This document shows positions 1-13,755 of a DNA stretch of 64,000 nt, piece by piece. Source of the stretch: Linepithema humile. Taxonomy: Eukaryota > Arthropoda > Insecta > Hymenoptera > Formicidae. The translations under genes and the position numbers were made by a program. The notes below the pieces were generated by a model. It was not told the origin of the DNA. It was given only the letters and a program-made list of their open reading frames with translations, and made no database searches. The stretch's first letter is position 1; each line of letters begins with the position of its first letter. Location: NCBI RefSeq assembly GCF_040581485.1, contig NC_090129.1:16921264-16985263 (forward strand), in the 5' to 3' direction.

Positions 1-835
1 ACATTACATTGGCTATTGCCCTTCTTTGATACTAAAAATTGTTACTTATTGCCGTTTTTTTCATGTGGAAGCTCAAAAGAGTACCTACTGAGAACCTCTA
101 AAAAGGCTCTATAAATATGTATTTTTAGAAAATAAATATTTAAAATTACTTAATAATCTATTATCTCATATACTCTACTTGTATTTAATGTATGGATTTT
201 GATTTCAATGAACAATATATTAATTATTATAATTTGCTTAACTGTAAAAAGGCTACTATAAGCAAATATTATATAAATAATATTCACTTATCTCTTACAT
301 ATCTATCTGCAGTTAAGTAAATTACATAATTAATGTATTGCGCTTATTGAAATTAAGATATGCATTAAATACAAATAAAGTAAATGTGGTAAAAGAATAT
401 TAAATAATTTCGAATTATAGGTCAAATATGTAATAAAATATTAAATAAAATTTTAAATTTCAATTGTTTTTTGTTTATTTGAATAAATTTTTAGTTATTT
501 ATAATACTAAATATAATACTGAAATGCACTTAATTTTTAAAATATTTTTTACTATTTATTTGTTATTATTTATTTTGTATTATAACATTTATTATATTAA
601 TCTGAAATAATAGAAATTAAACTCAATTATAGATTAAATATTAATATTTTTATTGCTAGAAATTTCGATAAGATTTTGGAGATTGGAGAAAAGAGGTAGG
701 AGTTGTAAGAACGAAAGTAGGAATTGTATATTTAACATCAATAAAAATAAGGGTTTTCTAGGACAACAAGATTAAAGAAAGGCCAAAAGAAGACATAACA
801 CTTTCAAGATAGAACTTGTAGGTCAAGGAACATTA
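1..835. other. AT-rich stretch, no gene seen
   Basis: Strongly AT-rich sequence with short poly-A and poly-T runs and frequent stops in every frame. I see no coding region, inverted repeat or RNA gene. It lies downstream of the first zinc-finger copy (which reads leftwards), and I could not match it to the DNA downstream of the other two copies, so the homology between copies seems to end near 880. Confidence 0.6.
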
Positions 836-982
836 TTAGAGGCACAAATAACCATGTATGAGGTTTATAGTAGGTTTTAAATTTCGACTCGGGTAGTTCC
901 GTTCTGCTAAAATACGACTCGGACAATGTCTAAGATTAATTATATGTATGTATAATTGTATTAGCAATAATTTCAATAAAAC

Positions 983-2009
983 GGTCCCTTTTTTCATCTG
1001 TGGTTGGCTTGCTGACGGTCTAGCTATGTCATACGCTCTTTTCGTACTTGTCGGCTTGTTCAGATGTGTACTTTCAATATGCTGTTTTAAATCCGTTAAT
1101 TCAACATCAAGTTCCATTTCGATGGAACAAAGCCTACATCGCACATCAAAATCTCCACTCTTTGTACAGTATTTCCACACCCAACTACTGCCGTTATGGT
1201 TAAAAGGGATTGTGGCAAAATGCGTGCTTGTTAAATAATATTTTAAATAGTCAAGAGCCGTTACAATTTTGAAATCTTGACAGAGAGGACATTGTGATAT
1301 GTATTTGGCATTACACTTGAAATACATCCACGGAATATATCCTTCTCCGTTTCTTTTTTCGTATGAAGTAACTTCTTTATGATATTTCGTTACATGTTCT
1401 CTAAAGTTTGTAGTTACAACATCCTCGAAAAGTGCATCCTTCAAATTTACAATTTACTTGAAAAGGCTACTCAAGTATTAATGTGTAATTGTGCAATAGT
1501 TTTCCCTTATTTGTGATTTTAGTTGGCACACACATTGCGCCCATATTTTTCAATTTGTTCTCATGCTATCTTACTAAATGATATTTTAATCCTTTTCCTT
1601 CAATTTCAAGGCATATAGATTTATTACAATTCACCAGTTTACACTTTACCTTATAATTATTAATTTGTGTGCAACATTCTCGTTTATTTGTGGTTATTTC
1701 ATAATATACCATTTCTATTGCAGAATGTGAAATGCATATGTGATTGAAAAAATTTTCATGAGGAACATTCTTCTTGCAAATTAAACATACTGACTTTAAT
1801 TTGTCGTAATATATCTCCGGCGTTTTTCTTAGCTTTCCGTTTACTATAAATTTTAAGTCGTCTTCATGCTTTTTACGTAAATGACTTCCAAAAGGTGAAA
1901 ACTTGATATAAGCCAAAGTTGATTCGCAAAACTTGCACTTTGCTCGCCAATTCTACGGATTTTTATAATAATCCCACACGTTGTATCTAGTTATTTCCAC
2001 TTGTGACAT
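983..2009 (-). pseudogene. Multi-zinc-finger gene copy 1 (BED-like plus C2H2 fingers), broken
   Basis: Reading leftwards from the ATG at 2009, the start is MSQVEIT, then an aromatic WDYY patch and C-x2-C (KCKFC) with a following H-x4-H, the pattern of a BED-type finger. Further C-x2-C...H-x4-H modules follow (CLICKKN..., CPLCQDF..., CRLCSIE...HIESTH), matching the copy at 45.7-47.1 kb along the whole length. Such proteins usually bind DNA in the nucleus; no specific function can be assigned. It is broken in at least four places: a TAG at codon 19 (1953-1955) where copy 2 has CAG, a frameshift near 1566-1590, a TAG at 1467-1469, and a deletion of about five bases near 1410. The 3' splice donor seen in the other copies is degraded here. 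The start was chosen because the ATG context and upstream promoter are shared by all three copies. I am confident that this is a relic of the family. Confidence 0.8.
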
Positions 2010-2021
2010 TGTGTCTGTTTC

Positions 2022-2055
2022 AACTGACCAGAAGCAGATGACTCAATACGATATA
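2022..2055 (-). promoter_or_regulatory. Predicted core promoter of zinc-finger copy 1 (TATA + Inr)
   Basis: On the minus strand TATATCG (2055-2049) lies 30 bases upstream of the A in TCAGTT (2027-2022), the arthropod initiator consensus. The ATG follows 16 bases after that A. The same arrangement and spacing occur at the other two copies. Predicted from sequence only. Confidence 0.6.
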
Positions 2056-2209
2056 AGAGCCGTTCTATCGAAAAGTTAGAAAAAAACAAAGAAAGATACA
2101 AGGTATGCTTTTTTATTTGAATGGAAAAGTATTGATATGTCGATCAGGTCTATTCAACAGTTATCAAGAGATGCCACGCGGTGGTAAACCTTTAATTAAA
2201 CATCATAGT

Positions 2210-5200
2210 TAGTTCTGTGTCAAATAGAAAAATTTAGGGGGGAAGAAAAAAAATATGATCGAATTATTATTTTTGCTATCTTTTTAGTCATCGTTGTTTT
2301 TATACCTTCCACCTATCACCTTCGCAAACTGTCTTCATTCATCCTTCTTTTACCTACTCTCTTTCTACCCTGCTGCCATTGTAGACTCCATTGTTACTCC
2401 AAGAGGGTTGACAGCATAAACCCTGATCTGGCAAACTCGATTCCGACAGCAGTTCTCGAAAACGCATAAATTTTTAATAAAATCACCTATATGTGCCAGA
2501 CGCTGCGTGCTTTTTCTTTCTCTTTCTCTTTCTCCTTGTCTCCCTCTTTTTCTCTCTTCTTGTCTAGAACTGACAATCCAAACTGAATTAAATTTCTTCT
2601 TTTGTGAGTACCAATTGATCGTGTAGCTCTTCTACAGTTAACAATTTTTGTTACGCTCGATAAATAGACCGTGATGTAAAATCTCATTTCTTTCGATAAA
2701 TTTGCAAATGCCATTTTCCACGCTTTTATGGTTAATCGATGACGTATTTATTCTGATTGGATGATTATTATTTATATTAACTACTGATAATTGCAGGAGA
2801 AGCAATGAATGGGTTTGATTGCATCGGGATTCTGGGTGAGCGCATTTTAATTATTATTTGTAGAGATGAGATGTTTATAAGCAAATATTTCAAAGCACGA
2901 AACAAATGTTTCAAATAAAAGCAAAAGAATTATTTATATAAAATGTAGGACATGTTTTTACCTCATTATTACAACAAATACATTTAACTTTAACTGTTTG
3001 ATATAAGGATTTGTTTCGTTTCTATTAATCAATGTTTGCATAATGACACTAAAGTAGAATAGTTGCTTCTTCAAAATATCTTAAAAGTTTCAAGATCTTA
3101 AAAATTACAAGAAATGCGGGTAATTTTTTTCCAGATGTTAGCTCGTAGGATATCACAATAATTTTGTCTTTTACCTAAATCGTCTTCTCTTCGTTTTTCG
3201 ACGACCCTTATCCTTTATGGTTCATCGATTCCACCGTACCACCCAACCTAACCTAACCACAATGTGGCATTACTGCTGACATTGGGTTTTTGCAGTCAGA
3301 CATTTGTCACTTTCACTTTACTTTTCTAGTAAGATTCGCGGTCCACTGATTTTAATTCGGCTGAGTCAAATCGCTGCACCCTATTTCTGTAATTTGCAGA
3401 TTGACAATACAAATGCTACGATATTTGTCAAAAATGCTAAAATACATTAGCTAAAGTTTAAAAAATTAATTATAATTTTTAATTTTGAATAGTTGTCTTA
3501 TCCATTTTTTGATAGCACAAACTCTAACAGTCGAACGCTAAACGTAATAGTTAAACATTTTTCTTACGTCTCACCTCCTGGTAGAAATTTGTGCAGTTTG
3601 ACTGAATACCCAACCAGTTACTATCTAATATTACTGGTTTTTCTTTATATACAAAAATACTGCATTGCAAATATTATATAATATTATATTTTATTGTATA
3701 ATAAAATTACTTTAACCAATTTTGCCAAAAATATATTTTAACAAAATATATCATTAATATTAAAAGATTTTTGATCAGTCTTTAAAATAAAAAGTTAATA
3801 AGTTTAATAATAAGTTAAGTTTAAGTTTATATATAATAAGTTTGTAAAATAATCAAGTAAAATTAATGAAAATGTGTAAACGCGTGCAAAAAATAGGACA
3901 AAGAAAAAAAAACTTATAGAATTAAAACAACTTAGAATACGTAACTCACATAATTCTGTCATAAAAATTTTAAGAGGGGTTAAAAGTGATGATTGTCAAT
4001 TATCTATTTATTGCCTTTTTACTGCTAAGTAACTGAATTCAGATTTTGTACATTTTTTTCTATGTAGTAACTGCGCGAAAAACGTTACGTCTTGATTGAG
4101 ATCCTAAACAGTTTTACTGTTCAATTACTAGGAAGAAGCCAATATAACTGTCCAATAACCAATTGAAAACTACATTAAATATCCACCAAGGCCATTTACT
4201 TAGCTTTTTCACATCAATTTTTTGTACACATCAAATTTTTCACATCAAATTTTTTGACACTATTTAATTTAACATCAATTTTTGTTTTTATTCATTAATT
4301 TTTGTATCAATAATTTACTTCACTTGACAAAGATTACACACACTTGACAATGAACAGTTTTTCGATATCTCTTTATAATATCGGAATTTTAAGGAAATTT
4401 AAGAAATGAGCCGACAAACTGGGCATTCTGTGAGTGATTTTGTGTTGACATACTTTATTATGTTTAATTATTTGTTAATTTGTATTTTTAATTTTATTTA
4501 TTGTACTATCACATAAATTATAAAACCTTTATCTTCAAATTCTGTATTATTTTGATTAGTAATTACACTGAAAATTGTCTTATAATTAACCAAAATATTT
4601 ATAAATATTTTTTAATTATAACTTTAAGTTACAATTATTACCAATTATTTTGCATTGGCTCGGAAGTTTATTTGCATTTTTGTTTTTGATTTCTTTAATT
4701 ATAATTTTATTGCTGAATTTGTTTAATTTAAAACTCTGTTAATATCTTTTAAATATTATTTATTTTAAATATAATTTAACTATAGGAAAGTTTAAAATAA
4801 TTAGAAAAATATTTAAAAAATTATATTAAAGATTTTTTTGAAGGGTTAAAGAACTATTTTACGATGCTTGCTATTATGTTGTTACAACTCATTAATTATG
4901 TGAAATGTTTATTAAACATTATATTCTGCGACAACAATATTGAACATATTTCATAAAATATAACTCTTATTTATTATATATACAATACACGCTAACTATA
5001 ATAAGTTTTTACATGTAAAATTATTTTAAGTAATTTTCTTGCATCAAATTACACTATAAAACAATTTATGAGATTGAAAAATATAGAGTTTACGGAATTT
5101 AGAACATAATAATGCATTGTTCGTGATTGTATCTGATTCACTTTGATATCGAGACGTTAACTCCTTCGATTCTCGAGTCTCATACATCACATCATGTCGC

Positions 5201-6435
5201 GTTGTAATTAAATTGCGATGCATTTGCAATTGTAATGCAATAATGTGCAGCAACAATCAGCACGCTATAACACCCGATGATGTAACGCGACGTTGCATTT
5301 CCCTCCCAGAATTGTGATCGTTCGTGTTTGGACGGCCGCGCAATATACATTGCGTCTATTATCATAATCGTGGCTAAGTTGTAAACAAACAAATACATTA
5401 TTTAGATCGCGTCACAGAGCGTATACATTTTGCGTGGTTTCAGGAAATGTAATTACATCTTCATTATTACATTTAATTACAATTTTGTTACTTAATTAGA
5501 TTTATTTAATGCTGTTTAATTACAAACCCGTTTAATTATACGCCGCTGGAAAACTTCATCATCATTCGTCATTATTATCTGGATTACCATGATTTATTGT
5601 CAGCGGTATAAAACGTTTTATTTGACTTTGATTTAGAAACAATTTATCCTTAGCACACGTTTAATGTCCCAATTTTCCAAAAATGCAGTAAAACGGGCAA
5701 GTAAACCTGATTAAAACTAGTAGAAAAAAAATACATTTTTGTTATGTTATTTTATTTTGTTCAAAATTTTTTTTATTATATTTTTTTCATTAAGGTTTCC
5801 ATATCACATTTCCTCTGAGAAAAAGTTAACTTCAAATATGTCAAATAATTTATGATGAAATTTTCATGCTTTGTCACAACGTTTCGTATATTCTGATAAC
5901 TTTGTGTAATAAAATTCTCATCGCGTACGTTTACGTAAATACAAATGGATCAAGATAAAAAAAATAATCCATGAAACAAGAGAAGGAATACGTGTACAAA
6001 ATATGAAATATTGTTTCACGTATACAGCAGATCAATTTCAACTCAATAGAGATGACAAGAGGCGCAAGCACGTTGTGTATGTATCGATAGGTTAAGCGGC
6101 GCACATCACTGAGTTTATTTCGTGAAATGGAAATCGATTTTACGTTTGCGCGATATTTCTTAACTTTTGGATACGGTCGTCACCGGTTTTTCTTTTTTCT
6201 CCCGCAAGAACCCACTAGGAAGATGGTGAAGGGGATTATGAGGGGTGGAAAGGGGGAGAATGAGGAAAGCAAAGTTTTGCAGTGAGCTCGCTCTTGTCGA
6301 CGATTCATGGACTCAGCGCGATCTCATCTTAAAGATTACATCGAGCAGACTATAACGAACCGGCCCTTTTTTTCTCGTTGAGACTGGTTCAATTCCCTAC
6401 CCTACCCTTTATGATATCGCTTTTCCTACTACTCC
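2210..6435. other. Long gene-free stretch
   Basis: About the first 190 bases upstream of copy 1 (to roughly 2200) are shared with the other copies; beyond that the sequence is unrelated. It is mostly AT-rich, with a pyrimidine-rich tract at 2512-2570, a short telomere-like motif at 3243 and a more GC-rich part from about 6050. Reading frames are short and low in complexity. I see no convincing exon. Confidence 0.5.
3243..3257. repeat. Short telomere-like (CCTAA)n motif
   Basis: Nearly three units of CCTAA, the complement of the insect telomeric TTAGG. At this length it could be chance or a common short insect motif; a similar fragment (AACCTAACC) occurs near 25795. Confidence 0.35.
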
Positions 6436-6436
6436 C

Positions 6437-6482
6437 TCTCCCCCACCACCCCACCCCACCCCACCCCACCTCACCACCCCCC
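6437..6482. repeat. C-rich CCCCA pentamer tract, potential G-quadruplex on minus strand
   Basis: Imperfect tandem CCACC/CCCCA pentamers. The complementary strand has several closely spaced runs of three or four G, which fits a G-quadruplex. It sits in a GC-richer part of an otherwise AT-rich region. Confidence 0.6.
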
Positions 6483-6489
6483 TTCGTTC

Positions 6490-9290
6490 TATTCCGTTTG
6501 CCTGCAAAAGGTCGAAAGGGGAAAGTTCGAACTGCTCTTTGATGACGATGCGTCGCCGAGTCGTCGTACTACAGCTTTGTTTTATGAGCATCCCGTGATG
6601 TAGATATTGATTGAGATTTCTCTCTCGTTCTTAAAAGCGATAGTAGAAGAGAGATATGGAACGATCGTTGCTAGTTGTTTTCAGAGGTACAAATAAAACA
6701 AAAACAAATTAATCATTGGTCACTAAAATTTGCTATAAGACGCATAGATATCGAGGATTAATTTGTCTCGCGCAGTGCCAGTGATGCAATATAAATATTA
6801 CAATAAACAAGTAATAGCGAAAAGGGGAAGCGTCAGTTGGAATGGGGAGTGTAAAACAGCAGTGAGTAGAAAAAGAGAAGCATGTTGTTAAAAAAATGAG
6901 CATATGGCATCGAAATGAGTCATTGGGGAGGGATTCCCGAGGAGCACGAGTAGAATTGGTCGTGTGCATCCGTGTTTACCGATTCACACCCCTCTGCGTA
7001 ACATTTATCATTGTGTATCACGCGCTGCACTCTTGCCACTCCTTAACATGTTCATTCAGACACGAGAGCCATTTCGTTGTTTTGAACGATTGAGGACAAA
7101 GATAAGTTGACAGTCTCCGCGAATAAATCGAAGAATAATCGGTCTGAGAATATTTACTGTAATATTTGTTGCTTTTCCGCGTAAAATAACTTTTGGTTAA
7201 TATTATATTCGATTTACAGAAATTGAAAGAAAAGTTATTTTATGTTTTGTATTTAAGTTTGTAACAAATGACAATATAAACATATTTTATTACTAATTAA
7301 AAGTAATTCAAAAGTAATATTAACTAATTTTTCGGCAAAGGTTATTTATTATTTAAAGTTGTTTCTCTGTTAAGATAAAATAGTGTACATAAAACTTTAG
7401 TTTCTATTTTTCTTGAGTTAAAATAATGTGTATGGCTGAAGAAAGCCCGAAAATGTGCGACCAAAATGTTTTTTATATATCGATTAATAATAATTAATAG
7501 TTCATAGTTTTTGTGCTCTGACAATTGCAGTTCTTATTGATCTCTATCATTTTTTAATAATATATGTAATGATGCTGTCGGAATATTAAGTATCAATTAT
7601 TTTGTATTCAAAATGTCCGATGTGACTGAATAAAGAATTTACTCAACAAAAACGATAATTGCTTGTATTTTTACGTTCTAACAAGTGATATATTCAAATC
7701 ATATCGACACGCTATTCTGCAGCTGATTGTGTGCATTAAATGCACACATCCTGGAATAAATTAATCCAAAAGACTCATTAACGCTCTTGCGCGTTTAGTC
7801 TGCTACGAGGTGGAACATTTATTTATATCGAATTTTTTATGCATAACGTTTTTGTATTATTTTACAAATTAATGAAAAGGAAACAGTTTAATTAAAAAAA
7901 TATTAATTAAATAAAAATTATATGTTATTACGTTTTTATAACAATATAATAGGCACACATATTAAACAGAAGAAGTGTATTTATTAAAATCGAGCAATAT
8001 TCATTAACGATGAAATACTTTTCCGAGATGGACTTTGTTTTCTGTGAAATATAAGATGCTTAAATAATAATTTATTGCAAGGGTATTATGAATATTTGTA
8101 AGCCCGAGTAGCTACTTTCTCTAGTTGCGCATTAAATAAAAACTATAAAATTTTATTTCTGCATTACGTAATTTCCGCGGCGCGACTAATTAAAAAACGA
8201 AAAGGTATTATTCAAATTTGCGCATATTTCAATATCTTCCATTTCCTGACCGGCTTCGTATAATTGGTTTGAGTTTTCCGATATTAATCATGAAAAGATT
8301 CTCTACTGTATCTCGTCTATGATAACTGGAATATTGATATTGTAATTACGTATAAAAAAATGTAACATTGATACAAAAAGGTTTGATCAATATACCTAAG
8401 TTTATAAATATTACTTAAAATTAATAACGCACCATTTTTATCTTTCAACTAAATCTGATATTTTAGAAATTTACAATACACTTATAAAGTTCTTTTCCAT
8501 CTTGTTGTTTTTTTAAGATTGTAAACCGTTATCATTTAATCCTTCGTTTTAATGATCAATAGCCGCCGCTTCCAATCGAGCACTTGCTCACGAAGATAGG
8601 TAATTACTATCTCACCCGGTGATTGCCAATCGCGGAAACGATGGGAAATAAAGTTAGACTTTTGCGTGACAAGCGGATACGCATCCCGCCGTTGACCAAC
8701 GCGCAAATGGCTTTTATAGAAATGATAGTCAATTCTTCTTTTTAGCATGTTTCAGCTTATAGAGAAATGGCTTCTAATTCTCATAAATGCGACATATTTT
8801 TATAACGCAAAAGAATAAAAAGGTCTATGATACTCGTTATTTATATAAGAATTTAAACATAAATTAAAAAATATTATACATATATTGTAAATGCAGAAAG
8901 TTTATGTCTTGTAATAGTTTAAAATCTTTTATTTAACAGAATAATTTCTATTTACTTTTAATAATATAAAAATAGTAATATAATTAGAGTATAAAAATAA
9001 TTTGCTAAATTTTGAGTTAAGAAATTAACTTTTTATATTTTCATTAAATAAAAATGTGGTAATTAAAACCATCGATATGCATATTGAGTTTGTAAGAATT
9101 TTCTGCAACTATGAAATTGTACAAACGGATATCTGATACATTCTAAAAAATAAACAACACTGTTTCTCTATTTATTTTCTATTGTATCGATTACTTATTA
9201 AAGAGATGCAATAAGTTTATGTTTATAATAATTGGTCGCGCTTATCTTTCTTTGCTTTGAAAGATCTAATTAACGATATTACAAAACAAG
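6490..9290. other. Gene-free stretch, mostly AT-rich
   Basis: GC-moderate to about 7100, then AT-rich with dense stops. Frames on both strands are short and unlike known families. Apart from a small CpG-containing patch near 8560-8710, I see nothing specific. Confidence 0.5.
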
Positions 9291-9299
9291 TGTGCATAA

Positions 9300-11240
9300 T
9301 CAACGCCTTGAGTGTTGCTCGTCGAGCGCGTAATCCTCCCGTGAATGGCCGTTTACGTAGCGCGCGTACGTGCAATTAGCGCGCGCATTTAAATAGAACA
9401 CTTTAGATTCGTCTTCATTCTAGACAATATAATGCGGCATAGTAGCAACTCTCAAGAATCCTTGTCATCCTTTTGGCTTTTGTTGCATTTGCTAGCAAAC
9501 GCGCACTGCGAGTGCGCATTCGTTTAAATGGCACATTCGTGTAGAATAATCGTCTTTCAACGCCGCCGAGTTATTGACTGCATAAAAGCTTTATAGCTTT
9601 GTAACATTTAGTTGGAATATTAATCTCATGAAATATCCTTTGTGTACACGTACACGTACACATGTAGTCCACCTAGATATTTTTATATTTTCTAAAATCG
9701 AAAATCGATTACGTTAAAGGCAACTCGCTGTAAGGCAGAAACTGTAAGGTTGGGAAAGTTGACTCTCTCGAAAAATTCCAAAGTGATAGCTTCCAACCTG
9801 GTAGGTTTTCAAAAATATAAAAATCAAAAACATAAAAGTCAGTGAGCGAATTTTCAATTTAAAATTCAATTTGCTTTCCAGCCCCGTTCGATCGCCACTA
9901 CAATAAAGAAATCTTTACTATGGCAAAGAAACCCGCGGTGACTAATCGAAGATAGACCGCACGGCAAATTGCGCCGAAAGGCGCCTCCGTCCTTCCGTTT
10001 GCTGGCCGTCGGCATTCGGTTCAGTTATATAGGGAGAGCGCTCGGTATCAAAGGAATTGTAAAATAGGCCAAGAACCGGCTCGTATATACGTACGAGTTC
10101 CCCCCGCTACGATACGCGCGAGGCTCGATGTATTATTCATATGCCACTGCCTGCTCACGGGGCCATCTCTTTTCTCATCCCCCTTTGATCAGGAACGGAT
10201 CATCCATCGGTGTATGCTGTGACTGTATACTGATTCACGGTACGTTTATCATTCATAAAAAGCGAATATCCAAAACAAGTTATTTGCTTAGAAATGAGAA
10301 AACAAGCTTGCGAACAATTCGTCCTTATTATTTAGCGCATAAATTAAAACATTTGATATATAGAATTTGTTAAATATTCTCCGTATTTCATTATGCTTAA
10401 TTTACACTTTACGCAAGGTAAAAATTACATGCAGTTTAAAAATTTGTTGGACATAAGTCAAATTTATTGAACCTTTCACTTTATCGACATGTTTCATGTT
10501 ATCGCAGCAAAATTTCACTCGAGCAATATCTTATTTACTCAAACAATATCCTATTAGTTCACTTTTTGTTTAGAAAATTGAATTTGGTTCATAACGACTT
10601 CGATCCGACCCTTGGCCTGCCTTTCGATTCCTCCTGTTCAGTTTTAACGAGGACTCACTTAAAGGATATCGCGTAGGCGAAGCGCTAAGTGACGGTCGTT
10701 TTTTTGAAAAAAGTCCGAATCGGATCCCTTGATTATTTGCAGCCGGCGCGTAATGACGCGAGAAGAAGGTCGAATAATTAATCTCGAGAAGAGAGAACGG
10801 ACGACAGAAAAACGGTAGAGAACGATAGGTAGAGGGAAGGATGACATGGACGGAGAGAAAAGAAAAAAGTGAGAAATCCGCTCTTCCTCGATCTCTTTCT
10901 CGTTTTCTTCTTCTCTCCCGGAAAGTTGCCTTCGCGGAGAATGCCGTCGACAGAAGGGCAGAGGGTAAAGTAAAGGGCGTAGGGTATTGACAATCCTTTA
11001 CTTCGGTACTTAGCAGCTTTTTCTTCCTCGTGAACACCGTTCGCCATTCTGGCGCCGTCTTAAATTCGTTGCACCGATACGAAAAAAAATATTTCCGCTG
11101 CTGTTGAAACTGATAGATCGATAAGATTGCATGCTCAATCGATATATGATGCCAAGTTTTATGAATAATTTAAAAAATTGTTGCAACAATATTGCTTCAA
11201 ACAAAAATCTGTAAACACTTCGCATTCTGTTTTAATGTAA
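9300..11240. other. CpG-containing gene-free block
   Basis: Patches rich in CpG (about 9300-9400, 9880-10130 and 10590-11070) stand out from the AT-rich surroundings. Frames of up to 155 codons overlap on the minus strand near 10.6-11.05 kb, but they are rich in R, S, K and P, several frames are open at once over purine-rich DNA, and no domain is recognisable, so I read them as non-coding. Possible regulatory DNA, by composition only. Confidence 0.35.
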
Positions 11241-13617
11241 TAACTTAAAAAGGATTCCAATTTATACGTAACAGATGTGCGAAACTTTATTGCAATATTT
11301 CAAATTTATTAAATATTATTTTAATCGCGTATTTTAAAAAAAATTTTAAGTTCATCCTTTCTCGTTTCTCAATACACAATAATCGTTCATGGAAAATTTT
11401 ATTACAATAGAATTATTTCTCAATGTGAACATGCTTCCTCTCGATCTTACTTCTTTGCAAGTCGGCCAAGATTGCAGAATAGAGATTTAAATGGTCCCGA
11501 AGAAAGGGCGGACAACCTTTGAGGAGCAATCGCTCGCAGTGGCAACTCGATTCGCATGGAATGGACCCGCGGTTTGCTCGAGAGCGATCGATGCAAACGA
11601 GCCACCAATCGAGCTGCGGATAGAAAAGACACAATAAAGGAAGCGGCGGCCGATTGAGGCGGAAACACGCGCATGCTGTAGGAGCAGAGCCACGGCGGCC
11701 CAAGTGGATGTCCTCCCCTTTGTCAGGCAGTCGATACTCCCTGGAGATCCGCTTGATCAAGTACAGCCCTAGTATAGGGATTTGCTGAATGTGTACCGAA
11801 ACGTGCAATTCTTTTTACGCCCTTGGAAAACTGTGACGAATCGTTAAGAAGCCCCATCTTCCCGTTTCTTTTTCTCTGCTCGTTTACAGATGCCCCAATT
11901 AGTGTCAAATGCACGCCAGACTCGCCTGCTTATTTAAAACTAACGTTAATTCGATGTGCCGACGATTGTTTTGTTATTTTAAATGATATTTGAAAGATTA
12001 GAGAGGTTATCATTATTATTATTATATTAGAATACAAATACTTGATTCGTTAAAAATATATATTTTTAACGGTAGTGTAAACAGTGGAAACAGTATTCGT
12101 ATTTTTAAATAAATTTTTTTACACAACGCTGCAATGAACAATATTTATTTCCGTACGAATAAATATTTTGGCAGCATTTTTTGTAAACGTTTTATGTTTT
12201 TGAGAAGAAACATTCTTTTCACATTAATTTATTTTATATTTAATGCTATTTATTTAAATACTAAACAAAATTTAAAAAATTTAGTAATATTGTAAATAAT
12301 GTTTATTTATTAAGTAATTTAAGAATTTTTATTAAAAAATTTGCAAGATCTAATTTAAATGTCTTAAATGTACTCGCACATTAAATGAGAAATTATGGGA
12401 GTTGCGTAACTCCGGTCATAGGATTGCCGGGTTATCAGCTTCAGGTTTTCAATACGCTGCTCACGAGGATCCCTCGCTACATGGTAAAATAGGGAATAGA
12501 AAGAAGGGCCGCGATGCGCAGCGTCGAACCCCCTTTTCAGAAATTCTTCTGAAGGCCCACTGGGAGAGTGCCTCTTTCTATCTATCGCGCTGATCCAGAA
12601 GGGTATCAAAAGGATCTTTTCCTCACTATATCTGTAATCCTGCATGAGTGAATATAACCGATATTATAAACTGATCCCGTATAATAAGAAGCTGCAAGTT
12701 TTCTAACAAAGTTTCGACATTTTTACATTAATACGGCGAAAATGTACTTGAAACTCATGAATGTAATTTTTTTACTCAGAAAACAGTTCATAACATTATA
12801 ACCGTTAATATTTAAAATTGCTTGACACGACAAACAAGATGTACGTTTGCAAGCTCCCGAAAAATTATGGCGCAAATATCCGTGATGTATTGTCCGCATC
12901 TGCGTGGCAGTCGACTGCTGTATTCATAGTGGATGGCGGCTTTATAGTGGTAAACAACTAGAGTGTGCCAGAACTGTCTCAGCTGCGCGGTAATAGACTG
13001 CTATCATGACCTGGTTTAGAATGATAGTTCCAAAACTCCCTCTTGTCAAGCTTATCGCGGTAGCCAAGGAGGATTATACTTGGCTCCTCGCCGATAATTC
13101 TGACATTTGTTCTATTTAGAACTGTTTTCCATTCTTTCGAAATTTCTTGCACCCTTGAATATATTTTGCGGAAATAATCGTGCAATATTACAAAGTGGCA
13201 GAACATCGGCGTATTAAAAGAAACAATGGAAACAATGTTGTGTAATATCGTAACAGAGAAATGTGTACCGGTGTATTGAAATTAAAGGATTATGTAAAAA
13301 GACAAGAAAATTATACTACACGGATAATTGACAGAACATCTGACGAATTGTGGACATCTTAGAGTAACGAGATACAAATATGTCAAAATCATGTTAAATT
13401 AAATTATGAAGCAACTGAATTTTAAGATTACTATCTGATATAAAGAGTTATTTAATAATTTTAATAATTAATATTTTATTAATTTAAAAATTACACAATT
13501 TTATAAGTTATAAATGATCCTATAAGAACTACATTTTAGTACATAAAATTTCTAAAAATATATCAAAGCTTTCAAATAATTGAGTATTACATTAAGTATG
13601 ACATTTCACCTTTAATA
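11240..13617. other. Gene-free stretch
   Basis: AT-rich with two GC-richer patches (about 11450-11800 and 12380-12600). Three overlapping minus-strand frames near 11.4-11.8 kb share the same DNA and show no domain. A 75-codon minus-strand frame at 12979-13206 has mixed composition but no recognisable family or clear splice sites. No gene can be supported. Confidence 0.45.
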
Positions 13618-13755
13618 CAGTGGCGTGCAAAAGCTTCCGGCCAGTGACATATTGTACTCTAATTTATAAAAAAAAATCTAATGAAATTTTATTAGGTTTT
13701 TTTTTATAAATTAGAGTAAAACATGTCACTGGCCAGAAACTTTTACACGCCACTA
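13618..13755. mobile_element. 138-bp palindromic MITE, Tc1/mariner type, TA target duplication
   Basis: The two halves are inverted copies beginning CAGTGGCGTGCAAAAG on the left; the reverse complement of the right end begins TAGTGGCGTGTAAAAG. Homology continues through GGCCAGTGACAT and an AT-rich stem to a small loop. TA lies directly outside both ends (13616-13617 and 13756-13757), the target used by the Tc1/mariner superfamily. With no coding capacity it must have been moved by a transposase encoded elsewhere. Confidence 0.85.

Noticed and set aside
6385..6400. GGTTCAATTCC resembling a tRNA B box
   Set aside because: No A box at the right distance upstream and no cloverleaf can be drawn around it.
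10570..11047. Overlapping minus-strand frames of up to 155 codons
   Set aside because: Three frames are open over the same purine/pyrimidine-skewed DNA, the products are rich in R, K and S, and no domain or splice structure is visible.
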